Shown here: positions 1-6,675 of the stretch, one piece after another | Numbering within the stretch: position 1 is the stretch's first letter | Layout: every line of letters begins with the position of its first letter | Origin: Flavobacteriaceae bacterium UBA2000 | Lineage (GTDB): Bacteria; Bacteroidota; Bacteroidia; Flavobacteriales; Flavobacteriaceae | NCBI GenBank assembly: GCA_002335345.1 | Contig: DDCS01000104.1 | Span: forward strand, 1 to 10,224 | Direction: 5' to 3' | Length of the DNA: 10,224 nucleotides | The notes under the pieces: generated by a model | The model's database searches: none | Told to the model about the DNA's origin: nothing | The model's input: only the letters and a program-made list of their open reading frames with translations | Translations under genes and position numbers: made by a program

Positions 1-48
1 GGGCTTTGATTGTTTGTTAGGTCTTGTGTAGTGTAGCGGTTAGGCTTG

Positions 49-122
49 CTCCTCCTCTTGGGCTCGAACCAAGGACCCTCTGATTAACAGTCAGATGCTC
101 TAACCAACTGAGCTAAGGAGGA
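49..122 (-). tRNA. tRNA-Asn (anticodon GTT)
   Basis: Read on the minus strand this forms a full cloverleaf of 74 nt. The acceptor arms TCCTCCT and AGGAGGA pair perfectly over 7 bp. The D arm pairs GCTC with GAGC. The anticodon stem TCTGA/TCAGA encloses the loop CTGTTAA, which gives anticodon GTT. The T stem pairs CTTGG with CCAAG around a TTCGAGC loop. The discriminator base is G, as is usual for tRNA-Asn, and no 3' CCA is encoded. It stands alone, downstream of rseP on the same strand, with its own promoter in the gap. The remaining 48 bases to the left edge show no clear terminator hairpin or second tRNA. Confidence 0.97.
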
Positions 123-159
123 ATATGCATTGCCTTTTCCTATTAAGTGAAGGCGGGTG

Positions 160-189
160 CAAATATAGATTATTTTTTATCTGAGACAA
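160..189 (-). promoter_or_regulatory. Promoter of tRNA-Asn (Bacteroidota -33/-7 type)
   Basis: On the minus strand TTG (187-189) is separated by 19 nt from TATATTTG (160-167). This is a close match to the Bacteroidota consensus TTG-N(17-23)-TAnnTTTG. Transcription would begin around 150-155, about 30 nt before the mature tRNA 5' end. It is the best promoter match in the window. The tRNA therefore probably does not depend on readthrough from rseP. Confidence 0.7.
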
Positions 190-207
190 AAATCTAGATT
201 TATTTTT

Positions 208-1533
208 TTAGCCAAAAATCCAACGCACCAAATCGTTTCCATTAGCAAAGAGTACAAGCCCGATCAAAAGGAAGAATCCGACCATCTGGGCATACTCCAT
301 AAACTTGTCGTTGGGCTTCTTACCCGATACCATTTCATAAAGCAAAAACATCACATGTCCCCCGTCTAAGGCCGGAATAGGCAAGATATTCATAAAGGCC
401 AATATAATGGAGATCAGCGCTGTAGTTTGCCAAAAGCTCAGCCAATCCCATTGTCCGGGAAACATATTGCCAATGGCACCAAATCCGCCCACTTGAGTGG
501 CCCCTTTTTTAGTAAAGACATATTTGAATTGCTTGACATAATCGGTCAAAATGCCCACACCATAAGAAGTCCCTGAGGAAAGGCTTTCTCCAAGAGAAAA
601 ACTAAGGTGGGTGCCTCGATTGAGCCATTGACGGCCAAAGTTATTCAGTCCCAGCTGTCCCGTCTCCGCAGTGGCAATCATTAGGGTGTCACGCACGCCG
701 TCACGCTCATAAACTAAAGTATTTTCCGCGCCTGGCGTTTTATTTATGGCCTTATTAAATTCATGCCAATGGGTCACCTCAGTACCATTTGTATTTAGAA
801 TCAGATCTCCTTTTTGTAATCCTGCAAGTCCTGCCGGAAAATCGGCTAAAACCGTGTCTATTTGGTTGTTGCGCATGTACTCAAATGGCTTGAGTACGTC
901 TTGTTGAAACATCAGAGTTCCGATATCTGTCGGCAGTTCAATACGTTCGATACCTCCTTCTCTGTGGCGTACCGTAAGACTGCGCACTTCTTTTAAAAAA
1001 AGCGATTTATTCAGTTCGTTTTGATAATCAAAGGGCTCGTCGTTGAGCTCAAGAACCAAATCGCCATCGCGAAAGCCGTACTCTTGAAAAATCTCGTGGA
1101 CCACAAACCCTTCGGGCATATCATCTGCAGTGATCACGTCGCGGCCGTAGAAAAACAGGATGCTGATATAGATGACCAACCCAACGATAATGTTTACCGT
1201 GACTCCTCCGAGCATAATAATGAGTCTTTGCCAGGCCGGTTTACTGCGAAACTCCCACGGCTGCGGTGGTCCTGCCATTTGCTCTTTGTCCATAGATTCG
1301 TCGATCATCCCAGCGATTTTCACATAGCCGCCAAGGGGTAACCATCCTATCCCGTATACTGTTTCACCAATCTTCTTTTTGAACAATGAGTATTTGACAT
1401 CAAAAAACAAGTAAAATTTTTCTACCCGTGTTTTAAATAATTTGGCGGGAATAAAATGTCCCAACTCGTGCAAGACGATGAGCAGCGAGAGGCTTAATAA
1501 CAGCTGAAGTGCTTTTACAGCAAATGGACTCAT
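208..1533 (-). CDS. rseP: RseP-type site-2 intramembrane zinc metalloprotease
   Basis: This is a 441-residue M50 family protease that cuts membrane-anchored anti-sigma factors or signal-peptide remnants within the inner membrane. The zinc motif HELGH is at residues 22-26 in the first membrane helix, with Glu23 as catalytic base. The second active-site motif NILPIPALDGG spans about 382-392, with Asp390 as the third zinc ligand. Two PDZ-like domains (about 140-200 and 222-285) lie between them, as in the usual RseP layout. A final hydrophobic helix (about 415-432) precedes the C-terminus. The frame stays open 20 codons further upstream to 1593. I chose the ATG at 1533 because a TAnnTTTG element at 1553-1560 lies inside that extension, and because the hydrophobic N-terminus then starts normally. 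It is divergent from the SCO gene. The family call is firm; the substrate cannot be read from the sequence. Confidence 0.93.
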   Translation of the reverse strand: MSPFAVKALQLLLSLSLLIVLHELGHFIPAKLFKTRVEKFYLFFDVKYSLFKKKIGETVYGIGWLPLGGYVKIAGMIDESMDKEQMAGPPQPWEFRSKPAWQRLIIMLGGVTVNIIVGLVIYISILFFYGRDVITADDMPEGFVVHEIFQEYGFRDGDLVLELNDEPFDYQNELNKSLFLKEVRSLTVRHREGGIERIELPTDIGTLMFQQDVLKPFEYMRNNQIDTVLADFPAGLAGLQKGDLILNTNGTEVTHWHEFNKAINKTPGAENTLVYERDGVRDTLMIATAETGQLGLNNFGRQWLNRGTHLSFSLGESLSSGTSYGVGILTDYVKQFKYVFTKKGATQVGGFGAIGNMFPGQWDWLSFWQTTALISIILAFMNILPIPALDGGHVMFLLYEMVSGKKPNDKFMEYAQMVGFFLLIGLVLFANGNDLVRWIFG

Positions 1534-1552
1534 AATTTGATTTGTTAAAGGA

Positions 1553-1560
1553 CAAAAGTA
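1553..1560 (-). promoter_or_regulatory. -7 element of the rseP promoter
   Basis: The minus-strand octamer TACTTTTG matches TAnnTTTG and lies 19 nt upstream of the ATG at 1533. No clear TTG is found at the expected -33 position. It supports the shorter rseP start, since an mRNA starting here could not encode the 20-residue upstream extension. Confidence 0.5.
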
Positions 1561-1633
1561 ACGCATTAAGGGAGGTAAAAAAAATATATCCACTTTGGCA
1601 GGGTCAGTATTATAAAACTTTTAACGCCTGAAC

Positions 1634-1665
1634 TTGGAAACTGCCATTTCGGGGGCTTACCTTTG
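1634..1665 (+). promoter_or_regulatory. Promoter of the SCO gene
   Basis: TTG (1634-1636), a 21-nt spacer, then TACCTTTG (1658-1665) fits the Bacteroidota promoter consensus. The ATG at 1682 follows 16 nt after the -7 element. With the rseP -7 element it makes the 148-bp gap a divergent promoter region, the two -7 elements being about 97 bp apart. Confidence 0.6.
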
Positions 1666-1681
1666 TTCTTATTTTCAAAAA

Positions 1682-2350
1682 ATGCTGAAGTTTTTCGCAA
1701 AATATAAGACGCTTGCTTTGGTTATGTCCATTCTATCTGTGATCATAATCAGTGCGATCTACAATGCCTTAGCGCCTGAGCCGCAATTACGTATATATCA
1801 GCCCAATGATGTCGCCCCTGAATTGGTGGACACAACCCTACAACACGTCAAGAAATACCATCAAATCGCGGATTTTTCGTTGGTCAATCAGTTAGGCGAT
1901 ACGATTACCCAAAAGACATTTGAAGGACGGATTTATGTCGCCGATTTTTTCTTTACTACTTGCGCCACGATTTGTCCGATTATGACCCAGCACATGGGAG
2001 AAATTCAAAAGAATATCAAAAATGACCCCGATATTTTACTGCTGTCGCATACCGTTACACCCGAAATAGACACGGTAGCCCAACTTCAAAGATATGCCCA
2101 AAAAAAGGGGGTCATTCCGGGTAAGTGGCATCTGGTTACGGGCGATAAAAAAGAAATATACGACCTGGCGCGCAAGTCCTATTTGGTCGCCAAAGACCAA
2201 CCTTATAGTCCGTATGATTTGGTTCACACAGAAAACTTTGTTTTGATTGACACCCAAAGACGCATACGCGGTTTTTATGACGGCACCGATCCGGAGGCTA
2301 TAGCATCGCTTTTAGAGGATATAAGCATTCTTAAAAAAGAAGGACAATAG
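1682..2350 (+). CDS. SCO1/SenC-family copper chaperone, thioredoxin fold
   Basis: This 222-residue protein belongs to the SCO family, which binds copper and helps build the CuA centre of cytochrome c oxidase on the periplasmic side. One N-terminal membrane helix (about 10-30) anchors it. The thioredoxin-like domain follows from about residue 60. The copper-binding CxxxC is Cys94-Ala-Thr-Ile-Cys98, and the third conserved ligand is His182 in the HTENFVLID segment. All three ligands are present, so it should be a true copper-binding SCO. The frame opens at 1634, but that codon lies in the promoter's -33 element, so the ATG at 1682 is preferred. The feo operon follows 45 nt downstream on the same strand with no terminator, so readthrough is possible. 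No oxidase genes are visible here, so the client is inferred. Confidence 0.9.
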   Translation: MLKFFAKYKTLALVMSILSVIIISAIYNALAPEPQLRIYQPNDVAPELVDTTLQHVKKYHQIADFSLVNQLGDTITQKTFEGRIYVADFFFTTCATICPIMTQHMGEIQKNIKNDPDILLLSHTVTPEIDTVAQLQRYAQKKGVIPGKWHLVTGDKKEIYDLARKSYLVAKDQPYSPYDLVHTENFVLIDTQRRIRGFYDGTDPEAIASLLEDISILKKEGQ

Positions 2351-2376
2351 TCATTTTTTAAGCCCAATAAATTCCC

Positions 2377-2384
2377 TACATTTG
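2377..2384 (+). promoter_or_regulatory. -7 element before feoA
   Basis: TACATTTG matches TAnnTTTG and lies in the 45-nt gap between the SCO stop and feoA. No TTG is found at the -33 position, so promoter strength is uncertain, or an activator may be needed. It suggests feo transcription partly independent of the SCO gene. Confidence 0.5.
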
Positions 2385-2395
2385 CATTGTTTAAA

Positions 2396-2638
2396 ATGAA
2401 TCTAAATAAGGGAATGGCCACAATCGCAGGCATGCAAAAGGGACAAAAAGGCATTATTCGTGATGTCGATCTAGACCGAATTCCGCTCAAGCTTCTTGAG
2501 ATGGGTTGCTTGCCAGGAAATGAGGTTACCTTGATTCAGGTCGCCCCATTTAACGACCCGCTCTATTTAGACATTAATGGCTCACATTTAGCCATTCGTA
2601 AGGATGTTGCGGCACAAATTTATATCGATCTCTGTTAA
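2396..2638 (+). CDS. feoA: FeoA, ferrous iron transport protein A
   Basis: This is an 80-residue cytoplasmic SH3-like protein that supports Fe(II) uptake by FeoB. It shows the typical core: a GQKGIIRDVD strand, the LLEMGCLPGNEV segment, then APFNDPLYL and a final HLAIRKDVA strand. Length is normal for FeoA (about 75-85). Three starts are possible. TTG at 2387 is too close to the -7 element. ATG at 2396 gives 80 residues with a very short leader. ATG at 2414 gives 74 residues with an ordinary leader. I list 2396, but 2414 is nearly as likely. It lies 3 nt before feoB, so the two are almost certainly cotranscribed. Cys38 lies in the conserved MGCLPG turn and is probably not a metal ligand. Confidence 0.92.
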   Translation: MNLNKGMATIAGMQKGQKGIIRDVDLDRIPLKLLEMGCLPGNEVTLIQVAPFNDPLYLDINGSHLAIRKDVAAQIYIDLC

Positions 2639-2641
2639 TCC

Positions 2642-4741
2642 ATGGCCCAACAAATCCAAGTCGCTTTATTGGGGAACCCGAATACAGGAAAAACTTCCGT
2701 GTTCAATCGGCTTACGGGACTCAATCAAAAAGTAGGGAACTACCCTGGAATTACCGTAGAGAAGAAAGAAGGGGTTTGCAATCTTTCTCGCGGTAAAAAG
2801 GCGCATATTTTAGATTTGCCGGGAACCTATAGCCTCAACGCTTCATCGATTGACGAAAATCAAGTCATTGAATTACTGCTCAATAAAAACGACAAAGATT
2901 ATCCTGACGTTGCTGTTGTGGTGTGTGAGGTAGAAAACCTCAAAAGAAATTTATTGCTTTTCACACAAATCAAGGATTTAAAGATCCCGACGATTTTGGC
3001 CATAAACATGGCGGATCGCATGACCAGAAAAGCCATCTCCTTAGATATTCCGGCTTTAGAAAAGGCCTTACATACGAAAATTGTCCTGCTTAGTGCGCGG
3101 AATAATGAAGGATTTGAAGCCTTGAAAACTCAAATCGAGCAATTTAAAAACTTGCCCATGACCCCGTGTTTAGACACCACTGTGATTGCGCCAGAGTATT
3201 TTGATCGTTTGGCTAAGACTTATCCCGCTCAAGATTTATATAAACTTTGGCTCGTGATCACTCAAGACGTCAATTTTGGAAAATTAGACCGAACGGGTGT
3301 ATCAGGACCAATAAGTTTTCAAACCGAATCGATAAGCACTTTAAAACGTTTACAGCAAAAAGAAACCATCAAGCGCTATCAATTTATCAATGACACGCTC
3401 AAAACGACCATGACGGTTAATGTGGCAATGGCCAAAGATTTCAGAAGTCGTCTCGATCGGGTTTTGACCCATCATGTCTGGGGCTATGTGATCTTTTTTG
3501 CGGTATTGACGGTGATTTTTCAAGCCATATTTGATTGGAGTAGCTATCCCATGGATTTTATTGACCAAACATTTGCGCAAATGGGAGAGTGGGTCAAGCA
3601 GAATTTGCCTAAAGGAGATTTCACGAGTCTGCTGGCGGAGGGTGTATTGCCCGGCCTAGGGGGTATAATAATCTTCATCCCACAAATCGCCTTTTTATTT
3701 TTGTTCATTGCCATACTGGAAGAAACAGGATATATGAGCCGTGTGGTCTTTTTAATGGACCGGGTTATGCGTCGGTTTGGCTTGAGCGGAAAAAGTGTTG
3801 TTCCGTTGATTTCAGGAACCGCATGTGCCATCCCCGCCATTATGGCGACCCGAAATATTGAAAACTGGAAGGAACGGTTGATTACTATTTTGGTAACACC
3901 ATTTACCACCTGTTCTGCCCGTCTGCCCGTCTACTTGATTATCATTTCATTGATTATTCCGCAGCAAAGAGTCTTGGGCCTTTTTTCACTGCAAGGACTA
4001 ACCTTGACCTTCTTGTATTTTTTAGGTTTTGCCTCGGCCATATTCGCCGCATTTTTACTCGATCGATTCCTCAAAGTACCGTCACGCTCATTTTTTGTTA
4101 TTGAAATGCCGAACTACAAGCTCCCAATGGCCAAAAATGTTTTAATTACCATGGTAGAAAAAACAAAGTCCTTTGTTTTTGGTGCGGGAAAAATAATTTT
4201 TGCCATTTCTATAGTCCTCTGGGTATTGGCCTCATATGGGCCAGGAGAATTTAATCACGCCCCCGAGATTATCGATCAACGAAATCCAGACAATACGCTA
4301 AGTGTTGCAGCGCGCAACGCCGCAATTGAGTCCTTTCAATTAGAACATTCTTATATCGGAATAATGGGCAAAGCCATTGAACCGATCGTGAGCCCGCTGG
4401 GTTATGACTGGAAAATAGGGATTGCGATTGTCAGTTCGTTTGCCGCTCGTGAAGTATTTGTGGGGACATTGGCCACAATTTACAGCGTAGGCAATGACGA
4501 TGAGCAAACCATACGCAATAGGATGGCGGCTGAAGTTCATCCACTGCTTGGCACCCCGCGATTTAATTTTGCGAGCGGCGTTTCGTTGCTGTTGTTTTAT
4601 GCTTTTGCCATGCAATGCATGAGTACTTTGGCTGTGGTACGCAAAGAAACCAATAGCTGGGTGTGGCCTGCAGGACAGTTGATATTTATGACTACCTTAG
4701 CCTATGTCGTGGCATTCATCACGTATCAAATCTTAAACTAA
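2642..4741 (+). CDS. feoB: FeoB, Fe(II) transporter with N-terminal G domain
   Basis: This is a 699-residue inner-membrane ferrous iron transporter. The cytoplasmic G domain has G1 GNPNTGKT (11-18), G3 DLPG (58-61), G4 NMAD (122-125) and G5 SAR (151-153). A helical NFeoB linker runs to about residue 270. The membrane part has two Gate-type halves. The first carries GTACAIPAIMATR and PFTTCSARLPVY, and the second carries AAREVFVGTLATIY and QCMSTLAVVRKET, all conserved FeoB signatures. Length is typical for a stand-alone FeoB, and no FeoA domain is fused. It starts 3 nt after feoA. Its TAA stop overlaps the ATG of the next gene (TAATG), which suggests translational coupling. All G-domain motifs are intact, so I expect a working transporter. 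Confidence 0.97.
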   Translation: MAQQIQVALLGNPNTGKTSVFNRLTGLNQKVGNYPGITVEKKEGVCNLSRGKKAHILDLPGTYSLNASSIDENQVIELLLNKNDKDYPDVAVVVCEVENLKRNLLLFTQIKDLKIPTILAINMADRMTRKAISLDIPALEKALHTKIVLLSARNNEGFEALKTQIEQFKNLPMTPCLDTTVIAPEYFDRLAKTYPAQDLYKLWLVITQDVNFGKLDRTGVSGPISFQTESISTLKRLQQKETIKRYQFINDTLKTTMTVNVAMAKDFRSRLDRVLTHHVWGYVIFFAVLTVIFQAIFDWSSYPMDFIDQTFAQMGEWVKQNLPKGDFTSLLAEGVLPGLGGIIIFIPQIAFLFLFIAILEETGYMSRVVFLMDRVMRRFGLSGKSVVPLISGTACAIPAIMATRNIENWKERLITILVTPFTTCSARLPVYLIIISLIIPQQRVLGLFSLQGLTLTFLYFLGFASAIFAAFLLDRFLKVPSRSFFVIEMPNYKLPMAKNVLITMVEKTKSFVFGAGKIIFAISIVLWVLASYGPGEFNHAPEIIDQRNPDNTLSVAARNAAIESFQLEHSYIGIMGKAIEPIVSPLGYDWKIGIAIVSSFAAREVFVGTLATIYSVGNDDEQTIRNRMAAEVHPLLGTPRFNFASGVSLLLFYAFAMQCMSTLAVVRKETNSWVWPAGQLIFMTTLAYVVAFITYQILN

Positions 4742-4905
4742 TGGACTTCCAAAAAGTACTTGTTGGCCTCACCTTTTTAGCCGCATTGTTATTTTTACTG
4801 CGCAAGTTTATTTGGATTCCGATCACGGATTCACGCAAAAAATCACTGGGCACACTAGACGGAGGAAAAACAAAATGTGGTTCAGACGATTGTCAGTGTC
4901 ATTAA
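4741..4905 (+). CDS. FeoB-associated Cys-rich membrane protein (small)
   Basis: This 54-residue protein has one membrane helix (about 6-27), a short basic linker and a Cys-rich tail, KCGSDDCQCH, with three cysteines and a terminal histidine. That layout and the position straight after feoB match the small FeoB-associated Cys-rich proteins found behind feoB in many Bacteroidota and Firmicutes. The start is the ATG at 4741 that overlaps the feoB stop by one base. An in-frame upstream ATG at 4663 lies within feoB and is unlikely. Function is unknown for the family. A role in handling Fe(II) or as a small FeoB subunit, comparable to FeoC, is inferred from position and the thiol tail. Its stop shares TTAA with the stop of the convergent ZIP gene. 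Confidence 0.88.
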   Translation: MDFQKVLVGLTFLAALLFLLRKFIWIPITDSRKKSLGTLDGGKTKCGSDDCQCH

Positions 4906-5723
4906 CCCAAGCCCACATCTAACGTCATCATCATGATAAAACCACCGATAAAACCCATCGTGGCAATATCGGTATTTTTGTCCATCTGAGTTTCAGGAAT
5001 GACTTCTTCAATAACCACAAAAATCATAGCGCCTGCCGCAAAGGCTAAGGCGTAGGGAAGAATGGGTTGAAACGTTAAAACGGCCCAAGCGCCCAGAACG
5101 GCAAAAATAGGTTCAACAAGGGCTGAGGCTTGTCCAAACATAAAACTCTTTTTTCGGCTTACCCCAGTTCTCCTCAGGGGCATCGCTACGGCAATACCTT
5201 CGGGGAAATTCTGTAACCCGATCCCTAGAGCTAAAGCAACTGCGGCACTGATAGACGCGCCATCAAAACCAGCAGCAACCCCTCCGAACAAAACGCCCAC
5301 GGCCAGACCTTCTGGAATATTATGAAGGGTAATGGCCAATGTTAAGAGTGTCGTCCGATGCCATGGGGTTTTGAGACCTTCACTTTGACTGTCTTTAAAG
5401 TTAATGTGAACATGAGGTAAGATTTTGTCCAGGCCAAAAATAAATAGCGCGCCCAAAAAAAATCCGATGGCCGATGGCCATACCTTATCAAATCCTTCAC
5501 CCGGGCTCATCTCGATGCCTGGTGCGAGCAAACTCCAAAAACTCGCCGCGACCATAACGCCCCCGGTAAATCCCAGCATCCCGTCGAGGACGGCACGATT
5601 CATTGATTTAAAAAAGAAGACAAATGAGGCGCCCAAAGCGGTAAGCCCCCAAGTAAATAGTCCAGCATATAAGGCGGCCATGACTGGGTCGATCTGTTCG
5701 AGATATGCAATCACACTGTCCAT
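4902..5723 (-). CDS. ZIP-family divalent metal transporter (GufA-like)
   Basis: This 273-residue polytopic membrane protein of the ZIP family is predicted to move Zn(II), or also Fe(II)/Mn(II), into the cytoplasm. The two metal-site helices are clear. TM4 carries HNIPEG (134-139), giving His134, Asn135 and Glu138. TM5 carries QNFPEG (171-176), giving Asn172 and Glu175. An EEVIPE segment (239-244) lies near the C-terminus, and a short HVH (104-106) follows TM3. Residue patterns and length point to the GufA/ZupT-like bacterial branch. It follows the outer-membrane barrel gene after 91 nt with no TAnnTTTG element in the gap, so transcription from the dtxR-type promoter is plausible. Substrate cannot be fixed from sequence. 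It ends convergent with the feo operon. Confidence 0.92.
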   Translation of the reverse strand: MDSVIAYLEQIDPVMAALYAGLFTWGLTALGASFVFFFKSMNRAVLDGMLGFTGGVMVAASFWSLLAPGIEMSPGEGFDKVWPSAIGFFLGALFIFGLDKILPHVHINFKDSQSEGLKTPWHRTTLLTLAITLHNIPEGLAVGVLFGGVAAGFDGASISAAVALALGIGLQNFPEGIAVAMPLRRTGVSRKKSFMFGQASALVEPIFAVLGAWAVLTFQPILPYALAFAAGAMIFVVIEEVIPETQMDKNTDIATMGFIGGFIMMMTLDVGLG

Positions 5724-5814
5724 AGGTTCTATCGATTAAGATTTTATGTTCGAATTATTTTTTATCAGCGCGTCACTCAAATCAAATTTGGCTCGATATA
5801 AAAATTCTGTTGCG

Positions 5815-6675
5815 TTAATAGGCAAACTTATAACTCAGGCCAGCACTCAAAAGTAGATCTTGACCCTCAGTAATGCTGCGCCCGAACGTAATGTCATATT
5901 GTAGATTCCATCCTGCTAAATAAGTAAACCCAGCATCCCAATAATGATTCGCCGCAGAATGTTCAGGGGCGTCCCCATAGAGCTCTACATAGGCACCAAT
6001 ATGATTGCTTAGGGCATAACCGTAGGCCACAGTGTAAACAAAAGCCATTCCGGTATGGTCACCAGACCACTGACCGCCTAAATTATAAGCAATTCCTGAC
6101 CGATCCGAGAGCTCGTGGCCCACTGAAAATCGAAAATCTGCACCAGTTGTTTGAGGTTCAGGAGTCATGCCTTCGGGGGTACTGGTGCTAAATGGGAGGT
6201 AGAGATGTCCTAAAAATCCAAAGTCTGTTCCGGAGCGGCCTTCGAAAAGATTTATTTTGATCCCTGCCAGCATTGGGGTGAAACTTTTAAAGTCCGAAGA
6301 AACTTCTGTGGCGCCCATTTTAGAGGTCAACTGATTGTCCTCATAATTAACCGCCAGACGTAATTCGAGATTTTCGAGCAGTCCGATGCGCGCGAGGGTC
6401 GTGTTGTAACCCAAAGTTTCTGCGGTGGTGCCGTTTTCTTCAAATCGCGTGTAATAGGCACCGGTCTCGATTTGAATAAACCCAGGTTCAACCGTATTTG
6501 GCGACTCTGTGGCATCCGGGCGATCGGTTATGATGCTGTGGTCAGTCGTCGTCTCAGGATTATTCTCTAGAGGAGTTCCTTGGGGCGTTTTAGTGGGATT
6601 TGTCTGCTGCGCCACTGCCGTAGCCGACCCAATAAGGAATAGAGATAGGGTTAATATTTTAACGAGGCTGTACAT
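5815..6675 (-). CDS. Outer-membrane beta-barrel protein, PF13557-like 'transporter'
   Basis: This is a 286-residue exported protein. Residues 1-22 form a signal peptide with a likely AVA/QQ cleavage, followed by a Thr/Pro-rich low-complexity stretch (about 25-46). The barrel begins with SIITDRPDATESPNTVEPGF, the N-terminal signature of outer-membrane proteins often filed under the 'MetA-pathway of phenol degradation' or simply 'transporter' family. Repeated alternating strands follow, and the chain ends with an aromatic residue (SYKFAY), as barrels commonly do. The name of the family is historical and does not show a phenol-related role here. The ATG at 6675 lies inside the end of the DtxR-type gene (17-nt overlap), so the two are cotranscribed and probably translationally coupled. 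Context suggests a metal-linked outer-membrane function, but the substrate is unknown. Confidence 0.8.
   Translation of the reverse strand: MYSLVKILTLSLFLIGSATAVAQQTNPTKTPQGTPLENNPETTTDHSIITDRPDATESPNTVEPGFIQIETGAYYTRFEENGTTAETLGYNTTLARIGLLENLELRLAVNYEDNQLTSKMGATEVSSDFKSFTPMLAGIKINLFEGRSGTDFGFLGHLYLPFSTSTPEGMTPEPQTTGADFRFSVGHELSDRSGIAYNLGGQWSGDHTGMAFVYTVAYGYALSNHIGAYVELYGDAPEHSAANHYWDAGFTYLAGWNLQYDITFGRSITEGQDLLLSAGLSYKFAY

Noticed and set aside
17..46. Repeated TTAGG(T)CTTG bases left of the tRNA as a repeat array
   Set aside because: Only two short imperfect copies are visible, which is not enough to support a repeat feature.
49..122. tRNA-Asn as an integration (att) site for a mobile element
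   Set aside because: No integrase, no repeated tRNA 3' end and no change in gene style is seen near it; the flank is cut by the window edge.
188..206. AAATCTAGATTT palindrome after rseP as a terminator
   Set aside because: It could form at most a 4-bp AT-rich stem with a tight loop, and it overlaps the tRNA promoter region.
2390..2406. TTTA...CTAAA inverted bases just after the feoA -7 element, as a second operator for the metal regulator
   Set aside because: Only 4 bp of each arm match, the spacing differs by one base from the palindrome at 7335-7352, and such AT-rich pairs arise easily by chance.
4874..4917. ATGTGG...CCACAT inverted pair at the feo/ZIP junction as a terminator
   Set aside because: A 6-bp stem with a loop of over 30 nt and no following T run is not a credible terminator in either direction.
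5425..5739. 104-codon plus-strand ORF opposite the ZIP gene
   Set aside because: It is antisense to a well-supported membrane protein gene and its product has no recognisable domain; the same applies to the other ORFs opposite or within the listed genes.
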